Of a stretch of DNA of 64,000 nucleotides, positions 1-13,400 are shown piece after piece. This stretch comes from Apteryx mantelli. Lineage: Eukaryota; Chordata; Aves; Apterygiformes; Apterygidae. The stretch is taken from positions 16,583,207 through 16,647,206 of the forward strand of contig NC_089983.1 of the NCBI RefSeq assembly GCF_036417845.1, in the 5' to 3' direction. The notes beneath the pieces were generated by a model. It was not told the DNA's origin. It ran no database searches and was given only the letters and a program-made list of their open reading frames with translations. The position numbers and the translations under genes are program-made. Each line of letters opens with the position of its first letter. The stretch's first letter is position 1.

Positions 1-59
1 TCCAAGGGGAAGTTGCCTGTTACTCCTTTTGTATACCCTTTGATCAGCGTCAAGTCCAG
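1..59 (+). CDS. PGAP1: possible PGAP1 exon, cut by the window edge
   Basis: Frame 1 is open from the first base and would end in two codon bases (AG) at a GT at 60-61. This is the phase needed to join the secure exon at 712. The translation includes PVTPFVYPLISVKS, which fits the beta-rich lumenal region. The donor (cag|gttagc) is poor, with T at +3, so this is only a candidate. Confidence 0.4.
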
Positions 60-496
60 GTTAGCCTAGTTCAGAACTGCTGCCTAAAACCTAATCTAAT
101 AATAGTGGTTTTGCTGTGGACTTTGTCCTGCCATCAGGTAACACTATTTAGAGAAACAAAAGTATCCTGGTACTCTAAAAATCACGTATTAGAATGACTG
201 AATGAATGTCTTGCTGTTCATTGTGTTAACTTAAAGTATGCACAATTTTAGAAGTGCTGCAAGGTCTGCAGCAGCTGGTACAATTTGATTCAAATGGTAT
301 GTTTTGGATGTTCCCATAGGAAAAATGGATACTTTTGTGGTTTTCTTTCTTTTTTTTCTTTTTTAAAGATGCTAATAAAACTGTGTGTTAATTTAATACC
401 TGTGCTGTCTTGGCTTATTAAGAATTTTCACTATGTGTCAGTGGCTGATAACTGCTGAATGTTGTGTTGTGTCTGGCAAAGTTACAGCTTTGCCTT

Positions 497-523
497 CCCC
501 CCCCCCCCAAAAAAAAAAAAAAA
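497..523. repeat. adjoining C12 and A15 runs
   Basis: Two homopolymers side by side in a PGAP1 intron. A similar C-run/A-run pair lies at about 56767-56789. Confidence 0.9.
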
Positions 524-711
524 TTTTGCAGTATCTGAAATGATTAGTTTGGTTAAGTTACTATGCTAGCTGACTGTACACACTTGTTCTTAATTTGGAA
601 TCCTGTGGATCTGTAAGGAGCTGGAAAAAAGCTGGTATCTTAATCCACTATCATAATCTAGTGCCTGCAAAATTATTATGTTTATCCTTTAAAACACTTG
701 AATTTTTGCAG

Positions 712-763
712 CCTGGAAGCCACTGATTTATCCTGGAGAGCTGAGCTACTTCCAACTGTCAAG
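712..763 (+). CDS. PGAP1: PGAP1 coding exon a
   Basis: Acceptor ttttgcag, donor gtatgc. One leading base completes a codon, then 17 codons ([17 protein letters not shown]). This is part of the lumenal beta-rich domain. Confidence 0.85.
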
Positions 764-3700
764 GTATGCACTGTACATATCTTGTAGCTGGAGAGGTGTT
801 TGGTGGGGGAGTTGAAGATCACGGGAAAAGGATCGATTCTAAACACAGCTTTGAGATGTGCAGTTGGGTCCCAGAGGGAAGGGGCACAAGAGGTGGACTT
901 CATCTGGAAAGTGGGCAAGGGGAAAATTAAGGGATATGTTCAGTAAACAACTTTTTTTTTTTAAGGTGGTAATACTGAAACTTCAGGATTATCCTTCTTT
1001 GTCCCACATTGTCATTTATGTCCAACCCACAGTTGGCAATAAGGTAAAAAAAAAAAAAAAAAAAAAAAAAACATAAAAATTGCTTGCTCAGAGTATTACT
1101 CCTAACTTTCAGATGCTATATTGGAAGGAAAAGGAAGTATATTAAGTATATGCTAAATTACTTTGACAAACTGTAGCCCTCCCCTGCAGTATGGTTTGAA
1201 AGTAATTTTGTTAATTTCTTTAAGCTCAGAAACACCTTCAGTTGATAAAATTATAAACAGAAGGCATAGATAGTACTTAAAGATACAGAGCAACTGTTCT
1301 CAAACCAGTTCACAGAGTTTTTGTTGGAGGTTCTGTTCTTATTCCTTGTTTTTCTTAATGTTGTGATTGCATTCCTGAATATTTAGCTTTTTGAACAGTC
1401 AGTTCTCTTATCCAGCATAGCAGAGAATACTGTAGATAATTGAAGACACCAAATATACATTCTGGAGAGTGTGCTACAGACAGCTCAGCAAGGTCTGACA
1501 CTGCAAATAACATGGTAGACTGAACTATGTAGAGTTTGCTCGTACTGCGTCTACCAGATGAGTTGAGTAGCTTCGCACCAAGCCGCTCAGAAACCCGGTC
1601 AGACGAACACTTGCAGTGAATCTAAGCAGGCTTTGCGTATACCTGGCTGGGTCTGGCAGGTCTTACTAGTTGGCCCTGAAAATAGCAGAGCACTGACCTT
1701 GAATTCAAAAGTCTAAGTGGATCTAATAGGCCTTTCTGCAACACGAATCCAGTGTTTCTGCATCTGTGGTATAATAATCCACAATCCAAGAAGTTGCTCA
1801 CCGCAATTGCATTGATTTTAATATTCTTTTACATGAATACCTTCAGGTAGTTGTGACAAAGATGCCTTGCAGTTGAATTAGTAATGTACAGTGTCCTGGG
1901 TAATCATGAAAAAGAAGACAGATCGTTTGTGAAACTTTACCTGCTGAGTTGCATTTCAGCGTTAAATCTTGGAAACTGCTTTTAAAAGATAAACAAATGC
2001 TGGATTTGTAATGGGAGGGGAAATAATTTTCAAGTGAACTAAATACATATTAGAGATGGTGCAGCTCATATATGTTGAATACTTTAGTCCTGCTTTTGCA
2101 TAATAAAACTTCAGGAGGGGCAAACTAAAGAGTTCTTGCTTAGAAAACTGTATCCAGGGTTTGGACAAATTACTCTTCTTTGCAACACTCAAAAAAAAGA
2201 GATGGGACGAGAACCAAATTCTGGTCATTCTCAGCTGTTTGAATAGCCTTTTAAAGGCAGCTGCAAATGGGAGAAAGCCAAAGTAACCTGGAAGTTATGT
2301 TTAAGTTGTCCAAACTTGTACTGTTGTGTACAAGAACCAATTACCAGCCTTCCCTATTAGTTGAGTGTGGAGAGGTAACTTTTCAGTATTTGCATGTTGT
2401 CTTCTGCCTGAGCCTGTGAAGAGAACTTGACTAGAGCAAAGGCTGTGCTCAGTTTAGATGTGTATTTATTACTTCTGAATTGCAGTTTACTTTGGACTGT
2501 GAATTCTTCAAAGAGGATTCCAGAACAGTACAGCTTCCTGTAACACATCTTTTTTCTTTTGGTAAGTATAGCATATTACTCATGGAAAACTGCTAGTATG
2601 AACATTTTGGATAATAAATTTGCCTCAAAATTTCAATGACGGGTTTTTATTTTACTAAACTTAGTACTGTTCCCCTTAACAGAAAAAAAAAAGATTTTTT
2701 TTTTGTCTAACAGATATAGAAGCATATAAATCTCCACAAAAAAAACAATCTGAAGATGTAGCAAGTTCTCAGATTATTTTATCTAACATGAAAATAACAC
2801 ATTCTTTCCAGGGCTTTCTTCAAGTAAAATTCTATTAAATTCGACAGGCTTACTTTACAATGTACAACTCCAGCACTTTGACCAAGTAAGACTACTACTT
2901 AATGTTTTAAATTAATGTAACCACTATTTGGACAATATAAGCAAACACATATATGTATATATTTGTTTTGTTTTAGATATATCAAGCTTTCAAAATCTAT
3001 ATAGAGAGCCATTGCCAGTTACTCAAAGGTAAATATAAGTGTTCTCTAAAAGTATAAATTTATATTAAAAAAAAAAAAAGCATCTTGAAAATTCTCAAGA
3101 TTGAAACTTGTGGAGACAAACATCCTATCATGCAATGCGATTTAGGCTGTACTGTTATAATCTGTTCAACCGTCTCTGCTAATATCTTTCACCTTCCACT
3201 TTTTGTTGAGAAGGATAGTTCAAAGCAAACAAGGAAATAGTCCTCATATGTTTGATGGTTTGCTTCCCAGCAAGGGAAGTGGCACTTTCAGCAAGATTCT
3301 TGTTATGTTGAAAGTGTTTCTCAAGAACAGAACATTGGCTAGGATTTTTTTTTTTTTCTGCGCTAAATATGGGAGTCAAATTTGAATGTTGAGCTACATG
3401 AACTCAGACAGAATTGGATGTTAAAGGACTTTTTTTTTAATAAAGTGATGGATTTATTAGCTTGATGTTACAGCTGTATAGTGAAATACAAAAGTTTTCT
3501 CATGTCTGTCCTGACTTTAAATATTAGTGTCTCACTGCCTTGCTCAGTAACAGCATGTGTTTAAAAAAAACCTCATTTTTGGTCAAAGTAGCTGCAAGCA
3601 CAGTAATTCTGTATAATGGTCTGTATGCCACCTTTGTTTCATTTGCATTTTTAAATTCTTACGGTGAAGTTTTACCAGGCCAAACTTTATAGATAAAAGT

Positions 3701-6700
3701 ATAAAAAGTAACAGTATTGATCTGTATAGCTATGCATGTGTGGTTGGATGTGGTTTTAAGGAAATGGCACATAGCAAAGGTTTTGTCTATATACAGTGGG
3801 ATGACTATTAAATTTGCTTCATTTAGTTTTTGCAGACACTTGCCATATCTTAATGATAAAATTTGAATTCTCTTCCTTTTCAGAAAGAAAACCTAGCGTT
3901 TACAGACTTCATATACCCTGGTCACATGAAGACTCAGTAATTGTAGCTAAGTAAGTTTTTTAATAATTCTAATTTATTTCTTGATATCTTTTGGAAGAGG
4001 GTTTACATCCTTTTGTGGTAATATTTCTGAGGAGACTTGTTCACCAGTCTTAAGCATTTGGCTTCTGCATCTTTCTCTCATTTATCTTTCTGCCCTTGTT
4101 GACAAAGAAGCTCTTTTGACTTTTCCTCAAAATAAATATATCTGCTAATAGATCTACTAATTGCTTGTTTAATAGTCCTTACTAATTTTCTGAAAATGGA
4201 AGACAGATCTTCTGGTCTGAAATTTTCACCACAATTTTTGAGGTCCTTTTGGTACATAACAGTAACAGTACATAACAGTATAGCGTGTGGAGACCCACCT
4301 CATGAGTAGGGAAGAGAGATTGATCCAGGTACTGGCTTCTTCCCATAGCCCTGGGTTTGGATCACCCAGCAGCACTAAGCTGCTTCACCAGCATAGTGCT
4401 GACATCAGAGCAACTTGTATGGCTTGAAATATGTGCCGTTCATGAATCACAGTTGAATAATTTGATTTAACATCAGCTAGTTGGAAAACTGTCTTTCTCT
4501 TTTTATTTTAGAGGCCTTAAGGATACCTCCCTACTTTTTTCCTGTATTTTCTACTCTAATAACTTAATGTTTGCAGAAGACTGAATGGTATTCTTGAGAA
4601 TCTGTCTTACCTATTTTCTTTACTCAGCTCATTTACAAGTTTTGTGAGGCAGTGTGTGCACTAAAGCTAAATTTGCTGTCTGTTTTCAGTAGTACCACAG
4701 CACTTGCCAGTTCAGAGGACACTGAATTGAGAATGTAATGTAGTTCTTTGTAATTGAATAGACAAATTCAAAATATCATTAGCTGCTGTGACACTTGATA
4801 TACTGGTTCTGCTTTACATGTTCTTGTTGAAGACTATCATGCATTTGGCTTTTTTGATTATAAGTAAAGAGTTACCAGTTAAGTTGCTATTTCAGAGTTC
4901 CATCTTTTACTGAGATTTCTGCAAAACTGCACATTGCGCAGCCTGAAAATGACAGCAGTGTTCCAGGGTTAAATATTTACTCTTCCTCAGACTGTCAGTA
5001 TGAAGTGAGTAATACAAATTTATTTTATAGCTTGTATAGTTTGTATTTCTGTGTGATTTTTGGCTTTACCTCAGTCTTTGAAATTATGTAGGTAATTAAG
5101 CAAAACAAATACTAATCAAATGTAAAGGTGGGCTTTTTGCTCTTTTTTGAATGTAGTGCATGTTAAAAGTATTTTGCAAAAACTGGGGCACTATTGAATG
5201 TTGGGCTCATTTTTAAGAAAAACTTTAATATAATTTGCTTTTTATAAGATCACTAGTAAGCTGTTGTACATCTAAATTGTGGGACTGCTGTATTCTAATA
5301 CTTAAGTTAGCTTTTGAAAATAAGTGTTTTGTATTTATGCTTACCATCGTACAAAATAATACTCAACAAATTATTTGTTATTTTTTGTTCATCAAGGTAA
5401 TTCTGAAGACATCACTTTTACAGATTCTTGGGCAAGTAAGAAAACATTCTAATACTAGATTTTGTTTTTCTATTGCTAGAACCTATATAGTTTTTTTTCC
5501 TTCCTCTCTTCTCCCCCTCCCCTGCTATGGTACCTTAAATTCCTTCTTGGTGCCAAGAGGAATGATATGTTGAAGATGCTATTTTAATGATCAGTTAAAA
5601 CCTTGTCACTTAACAAGGCATCCTATCCAGATAAATGTTAGGCCTCAGCTTTTAGAGAACTAGGAAAGCACTCTAGTTATAGAGAGCTAATATAAATGAT
5701 TGTTTAGCATTTGGAATTACAGTTAACCCAGTATCTGTAAGGGGATGATAATGTAGGTCATCTTTACTTTGCCTGATGAGTCAGTCATGTGTTCAGACTT
5801 GAAAATTATATTTGGCATGAAACAGCGGTTTAAAAAAAAAAAAGTCTAAGCAGAACCATATATTCCTTTTTTTAGCAAATTTTCTTTGGTCATACATGAA
5901 GAATATATCTACACATTGGTGTCAGTAAAAATAGACTAGCCATCTGCAATCTCCGATTCTAAAAACTATTTAATTCCCAAGCACCTAAGTGTAGTGCTGA
6001 ATATTACTGACAAGTTTCTTTATTTAAATGTATGCATTTATATCAAGTATTCTTAATTATGTTGACCTTTTAGAAGAGTTTCTATGCTATCTGTATATAA
6101 TCAGGTATCACTTCATGACTTGGGGGCAGCGGGGAAGACAAGTAAAACATATGTGAAATGACATCTCTGAAAATTCTTTGCCCACAAACATATGTAGCTA
6201 TTGCATGCATTGCTTGGAAAGTGGCTTTTTGCTTTTGATGTTTTTATTTTACTAAACCACGATTAACATAATGCTGTATTCTTTTCACATTTGTCTTGAC
6301 TGGAAAAAAAAATTGTCCCATTTGTGACCTGGTCCTTGAACAAAACACACGTGGGTAGCCATTTATGAGAGATCTGAGTATTTTCTGTATATAACTCTGT
6401 TATCAAATGTGGTTATCAAATACTCATGAATCAAAATGGGAAATGGTTTACATCCTTTAAAAAAGATTTTTCCAATCACATTATAATGGTTACTTCATGA
6501 TAATGTTATATGTGGGTGTGTGTGTATACATATGTGCATATATATAAATCCTTATATGCTTGTCTTCCAGATAATAAGGTTCCATGGCTGCTCTCTTCCT
6601 GTCTATGTTGTTTCTAATATTCTTCTTACCTATGGAGGCCAATTAAGCACATTGATATCAACAGGTAACTTTCTAGACTTTTTTTTTCCCCGTCACAAAT

Positions 6701-7445
6701 GTTTTCCAACAGTAAATTAGATAAGTAATTTCTTTAAAGACTAGTTGTTGTGGACGTTTTTATGTTAAATATCACGGCACTTGTACAAACACTTGTATCT
6801 ATGCACTTCAACTTCAATTTTTGTTTGTTAGTAGTTCTTCAAGGCTGTTTCTAGCAGTGCCAGACTTACTGTTTTGCTCTGCTATCCCTTCCTTGTAAGT
6901 GATAGGTGTATTGCACAATACTGTAATATTAATAGAAGTTTGCGTAAAAGTACATCTAAAAGTGTAAAATATATTGTTAATATGCACAAAATACCTTAAT
7001 CTTGCACAAAGATGAGATTTACAGACTGGCTTTTTTAGATACATCTTGTGACAAAATGCATTTTTATTAAAAGTCAGGTGGTATTTGTCACAAACTCAGT
7101 AATCTCACTAAAAGTTATTGTGTCATGTTACTTGAGTCATCCAGTGAATACAGTCTTTGATGGAGTATGCTGACTTACATTAGTGTTATTAGACGCAGTT
7201 ATCTTGTTTTAAAGTCAACTTTCAAAGTTTTGTCTTAATTTACTTTCTGTTGTTGAGCTTCTTTGTTAAAGTTTATGACAAAGTATTAATTATTAATGCT
7301 TTCTGTTCTTGATTCTAGGCCACTGTTCAGAATTTTCCCTTGAACTAGTTAGAACAGCTAAACCCTACAAAGTAGACCCTGTTATAAGCATTGTTGTGTT
7401 TCTGCTGGGGTAAGTTTGTGGGGGGGTTGGGGTGTTGCTCTCTCT

Positions 7446-7492
<47 letters not shown>

Positions 7493-10400
7493 CAGCTTCC
7501 AAAACAGAAGTTTCAGGAAAACTATTGCTGGGGAAGAAGAACACTTTATTTGTACTCACTGTGGTCTTTTAATACCTGACTGTGATTTTGTTTGAAAGGC
7601 TGTAGTAGGAAGAATAGTTCATGTATATCTTACTGTAATGGCAATTGGAGGTGATAAGTAATACTGCTTTCATGTTTTTGGCAGGTTTAACTGGTTTAGA
7701 GAGATATGGGATTCACTGTCACTACCAGAGGTGGATGCTGCTGTACTGAGTAGTCAGGATGCATGGTTCCCCCTTGTGTCCCTGATTCTATTTCTTTTTG
7801 GGACAGGCATTGCATACTGGAGTGGTGTATTTTTCTCTTCATCTCTGAGACTCTTCTCTTCATTATGGTTAACTCTAGTAAGGTAAAATGACATTATAAT
7901 GATGTTCTTTTAAATGATTGAAACACTGTCAATTTTTTTTATTTGTTTCAATGTGAATACTTGGGCAGTTTAAATTTGGCAATGCAATTTGTACCTAGTT
8001 TTAGCCATCTGGATTTGTCGATGTTAAGTACTAATGAGATATGCATCATATTCCTTATTGCACATCTTCAAAAGGGAATGTAAATTGCTTTCTTGTTTCC
8101 TTCACCAACTGTTTGAAGATTTTCAGTTTGTTTTTGAAGAAACCTTGTTGGGGAAAAGAAAGCAACTGAACTATTTCCTTTTCATGTTAGGCAGCTCAAA
8201 AAATAAATATATATATATTTAGAAAAGGGATTACAAGCATTGTCTTATACTGAACAATGAGTACTACATTGCAATCTACATTATGGAATACAAACAAGTT
8301 TGTGCAACAAAAATTTCTTGGACACTAATTTCAATCTTCAAGAATGATAAATTTTACAGATGGTGTCTAAGAACACCGGAATTTTATGTATTTACAGGTG
8401 AGTACTGAAATATGAAAGGAGGTTAAAAAAATAGGAAAGGAAGATTAAAAAATATTTTGAAAGAAGAGTAAATTAGTAAATTGGATAATGTGCTTAGCTA
8501 TTTTAATTGTTTGACTATTCTCATGCTGTTGCAATCCTCAGTGCCTAGTTTTGAGCCAACAGAAACTCTTTCTCTAGAAAGTTAGTTGGGTTACTCTAAT
8601 GGGAACACACACACACAACATGAACTCTTTCTTGTTTTCATCGCTAGCACTTCTGTTATTATTCTACCAAATAATACATGTGTTGTAAGCCATTTCTTCT
8701 TCTCTTCTTCTCTTGTTTCTTCTCAGCCTTCTTGTTTATAAAATTACAGCAAACACTAAGAAATTTTGGTGATGATTTTAAGTGATGAAGTGGTTCCCTT
8801 TAAGTTTTGAAGTTATTCTTAATACATTTTTGAGGATTTTTTTTTTAGCTTAATTATTCTCTTTTCACTAAATCTTTTGATTACTAGAAAAATCCTGAGA
8901 ATGTCTTGGACAGAGGCAGGAAAATAATATTTTTGTGCAGCCTGCCTGTAAGTCAACTAGTTCATTTTGGAATTCTGGTATCTTAACACAGGTTCTGATC
9001 TAGCCTTGAATTTCTTGAAAAAACATTTCTTTTCTATAAGTCATTCTAAAATAGATGATGTTTACTTGGATTTTGATCGATATTCTGAATTCATCTGATA
9101 AGGTCAGGAGCTCAAAGAATTTGTCACCACCTGTTTATGGAATTGCTTGTTCCTGTCAACTAGCTGCCTTTTTGTGGTTATTTTCAATACTTGTTGCAAA
9201 GGCTTTTAAAATTACATTTTCCAAATAACTTTTTTTTCCCTGTTTTTAATATCTATTTTAACACTGGAATGTCCAGTGTATTTCCAAGAAGAAAAGACTT
9301 TTTAGTAGTTCTACTGCCTTTCCTCCCACCCCTGTTCCCCTCATTTTCACACCATCTCAGCTCATCTTTGTGATGTCAGACTCATTCTTGTCTTTTAGTC
9401 ACATCAGCTGGAATCCAAAAACTTAAAATAAGTTTTCCTGTGTGTCTCCGAATATGAGTAAGCAGCAGTTCCTGTCTGTGAAGAACGTTTGTCACAGAGT
9501 TAACCTCTTGGAGGCTTAGCATGCTGCACGTTGCTGTGCTACCGTGGAGCACTGCGGTGTATTAACGTTTGCAGCGGGAGTCACTTTCACGATGTAACTC
9601 TGCAGTAATAATAAGACCTTGGTTCTCTTGGAATGAACTTGATGACTGGTGCAGATCTAGAGTTAGCATTCTCTAATGCTTTATGTTCACCAGACTATCC
9701 TTTATATTCCCCAAATAAAGTGAAGTAGTGCATTAGTTACAGACATACCTTCTCAGAGCTGTAAGATTGTTTTGTTAGTTTGTCTGATGAGAAAGTGTAT
9801 TACAAAGTTGCTTACCTCACAGTTGGTGTATATGTTACAGTTTGGGTAACTTTATTTTTCCAGTGGCTAATCAATATTTAGGAATGATTAATTATTTTCA
9901 GTCATTCATGAAACAGAATTATTCTTTAATCTTTGAAAATTTGATTTTGTTACAAGAGTATAATATCAGGGTTGTTTGTTTGTTTGTTTGTTTTAGACCT
10001 TCTATACTTCAAAAAGATAACAAGCTGATTACACCCAGAAGAGTGTGTGTGGTGGTGTCTCTTGCTTTGGTTAGCTGGACCACTTGCGGTGCATTTGCTA
10101 TATTCATTATTTATCTTCGATATGTGTTTAAGGTACTGAAAGGCTAAATGTTTGGATTGATATATGAATACAAAATTTTTTTGCTTTGAATTAACCCAAT
10201 GTTAAAAGCAAAGATACAGGTTACCCTTTTTCATATTTAAAAGAAATTTTATTATTCACAGACTTGAAATAGCTTTTTTGTGTGTGTGTGTGCTTATCAA
10301 AGACTTCCACATTTCTGTAATTTTTAGAATTATTGTGTTCTTCTGATAATATTTATTCCAAAAAACTATATGGTCCCATATACCTACTGTAATAATTCAT

Positions 10401-13400
10401 ATAAGTATACTTTTTAACTTATGGGTATGTAATATTATAAAATCAAAGACTAGTAACTCTTTTTTTAGTGAAGGGAGGCGAGGGATGTTCTATAGAATAC
10501 CTATATTTGAAGAGTCTTAACAAATCCTTATGGAGTAAAGAAAGAAGGGTGGGTAGGTGGATATGTTGTAGAATTAGGGTAGTCTTACTGAATGCCTGCT
10601 TTGATCCTTTGGCTAGTGCCACAAGGACCCACATTTAGTCACCCACCATCCATTTTCCATGGTCTCCCTGGCATCAGAGCAACTAACTTACCAGATTCGC
10701 CCTATGTTTATGCAGCTACTAGACTTAGCTCCAAGGGAAGCACTGAGGCATGCAGCTGGGAGTAGGGGCACAAAGCAGAGCACCCCGCTTGGGAGCAGCC
10801 TGCAGTGTGACTGAAATATGTAGGTGGCAGCTGAAACCGCAGCCTGAGGAACAGTGCTGTTTCTAAACACCTTGAACCCCCTAATGAGGTAAGGTCACCC
10901 TGCGCAAGACACTTCCCTGCTGACACTGCTCCTCCTTCTACAGCAAATTCTCTGACATTGGACTATTCTTATGTGGCCTGGTTATGGGTTTCTGTGGAAG
11001 GAGAAGCGGAACTGAATCAGCAGAAGGGAGGAGGAGGCAGTGAGGAATATGCAGATTCTCCCCTGTGTACTGTCAAACACAGTGGAAGAGGAGAAAGCAG
11101 AGCAGCTCGAGTTCTTTCTCCGTGTGTGGCAACTCTTCCTTAAGAGAGCACGCGGGATGCTGCTGTTATAGAAGTGGGGGGAGTTCTTGCACTGCAACTC
11201 CGGTGGGGCCCTGGAACCAGCTAGCTATGAAATGGGACAAAAACCTAGCCCAGGAATTTTTTCTTGTATGCTACAGCTTTCATATGAAGAAACTATTAAA
11301 AAAGTAAAAATGTCTGTCTGTCTGTCTTGCAGGTTATTAAACTACATGTAAGTGTGAAAGCAGAACAAAATGCACTTAATGGGGTAAGTTCAATTCCTGC
11401 TTGTGTTCAGAATAAATGATCAAAAATGATGTGGCAAACCTATACATTAAGAATTGTTAACATCTTGCCTTGGTGGTATTAGATTGGAAAGAAAACTAAA
11501 AGATGCTGTGATGACTGGATGGCTATAAAATTACTTGCTGTGTGCATGGTGTGAAAGAAAAGCCAAGACATGAGTAGCCTGTTCCATCACATGTGACTAT
11601 TTTCATTCACTGTTTCACTGCAGTGTAAACTTAAGTGTGTTTAGGAAGAAAATTTAGTCTCTGAATACATATGGAACAATAAGTTTTTCTGTCTAAACTT
11701 TGGTATTTGATTGTGTGCATATGTATATCTAAAGAAATAAATTTAAATTCCAGATAATCTATACTTTCAATCAGGAGGTGACAAATATGATTTATTAGAT
11801 GGATATGAACTGAGACTGCAGTAAACTGTTGAAAAGGAGTGAAGAAGCAAAATATCTTTGGGTTTTATACTTTTTGAATTTTGTTTCTTTTTTCAGTTAC
11901 TTTAACTTATAGGATCTAAAGTATATGTATGTGCCTATACATGTATGTAATAACTACCTGTCCTTTTTCACAAACTTACAGTTGGAAAAGCTGTCTGCCA
12001 GGAAAAGTTGTTGAAATCTTTCTTTTTTTTGTGGGGGTGGGGGGGAGGTTAATTTAAATCCTGTCGTTCTTTTTTCATTGCCAATCACTGTTTTCTTTTA
12101 CTTTTTTTTTCCCCGTCCTTGGAAGTTAGCATCTGCTTTCCCTTCATTAGTCTGTTTTGTTATTCCTACAGCTTACATCTTAGTCCCACTTTCATTACCT
12201 TCTGAATTTTTTTCATGAATGATTATCTGTGATTTTCACCTGCATGCTTTATTATTCTTTTTATTCTGTTCTTCCTCCTTCCAGGAACTCCATTTCCCAT
12301 CACTACAATTGTGTCAGGGTATCTCCACTCTCCAATTCTTTTCTTCCAAAGATATATAAACTATTAATGTAAGGGAAATTGCTGGTTGAATCTAGATGCT
12401 TTAAAATTGAACTACTGAGCTTTTCTTTTGATGGCTTTTTGAGGGGTAGTTTGCAAATTTTCTTCCTAAATCAGAGCTGGTATGATAGAATTAGGATAGT
12501 CTTTCCTGCCTCCTCCTCCTCCTCCAACATGGGCTCTTACAAGCCAGTGCATGTTTTCAAGATTTGTGTCTTTTATTTTCAGGATTCAGAGCACTCAAAG
12601 GAAACTTCACAGAATGCCATTAAACACACAGTCAAAAAACGAAATTCAGTAGATGGTGCATCAGAAGCAACACAGTCTCTCTGCAACAACAGAGCAATTG
12701 CTGAAGATGTCAACAGTCTTAGGATGCATGTTACAATCCTCAATTTATTCACATGGATTGTGCTGCTCAACTTGCCATCTTTAATTTATTGGTTAAAAAA
12801 TCTCAGGTAACATCTTAAACTGCATTTAAGGGGAAAAAGAAAGAATGTGAACTTTTCTATCAAGAAGGTAGTCAAAATTGCAAATGCTTGACTCTTCATA
12901 TTATTATCTTACTGTAGCATCAGTCTTCAGTTATTTATAACAATAGTTTTTCTATGTAATCTGTCTTGCGTAATGGTATAAGTAGATGTTAAGTGAATCA
13001 ATGATATGTTGAGGAAAGTGATGATTCATAAACAATTTAAAATCAGGCTGTGATGCCATATACATTTCATGTGTGTTTGTATTGTTAGCATATGCTTGTT
13101 CCCAATCTGGATTTCATTTAATAGTGTAATTTCCGTAGTAGGATGCAGCCATTTAAAAATAACACGCTTTTTAAACCAATTCACTTTTTTGCAGGTACAA
13201 TGTTAGACTTGATCCTGACCCATGTAGATCTACAGCTATTATCCTTGTATCAATTTTAGAAATCCTCATGAATTCAAGTACTTCTGAAGTGAAATCAAGG
13301 TAGTGTAGCCTAATCCCCAGGTTTTTTTCTTGCTTCTTTCTACTACTTCAGTTTCTGTGTTAAAACTTTTTATACTGCGCAGACATGTAATTGTTCAGTC

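Larger units (their letters stand above)
764..7318 (+). other. PGAP1: PGAP1 introns in the first half of the window
   Basis: Introns here run from 91 bases (2886-2976) to 1,442 bases (1044-2485). They are AT-rich with homopolymer runs. Beyond the splice sites I see no RNA gene or intact mobile element. Short tandem copies of ACATAACAGTA occur near 4254-4280, and a CpG-bearing patch lies at 1540-1640. Confidence 0.6.

Noticed and set aside
7365-7579. Lys-rich and Phe-rich ORFs on opposite strands
   Set aside because: They are created by the poly-T tract at 7449-7488 and the edge of a PGAP1 exon.
10640-11230. GC-richer stretch with several overlapping ORFs in a PGAP1 intron
   Set aside because: Frames on both strands are short and share no family features. 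No consistent splice sites were found. It could be an old unrecognised repeat.
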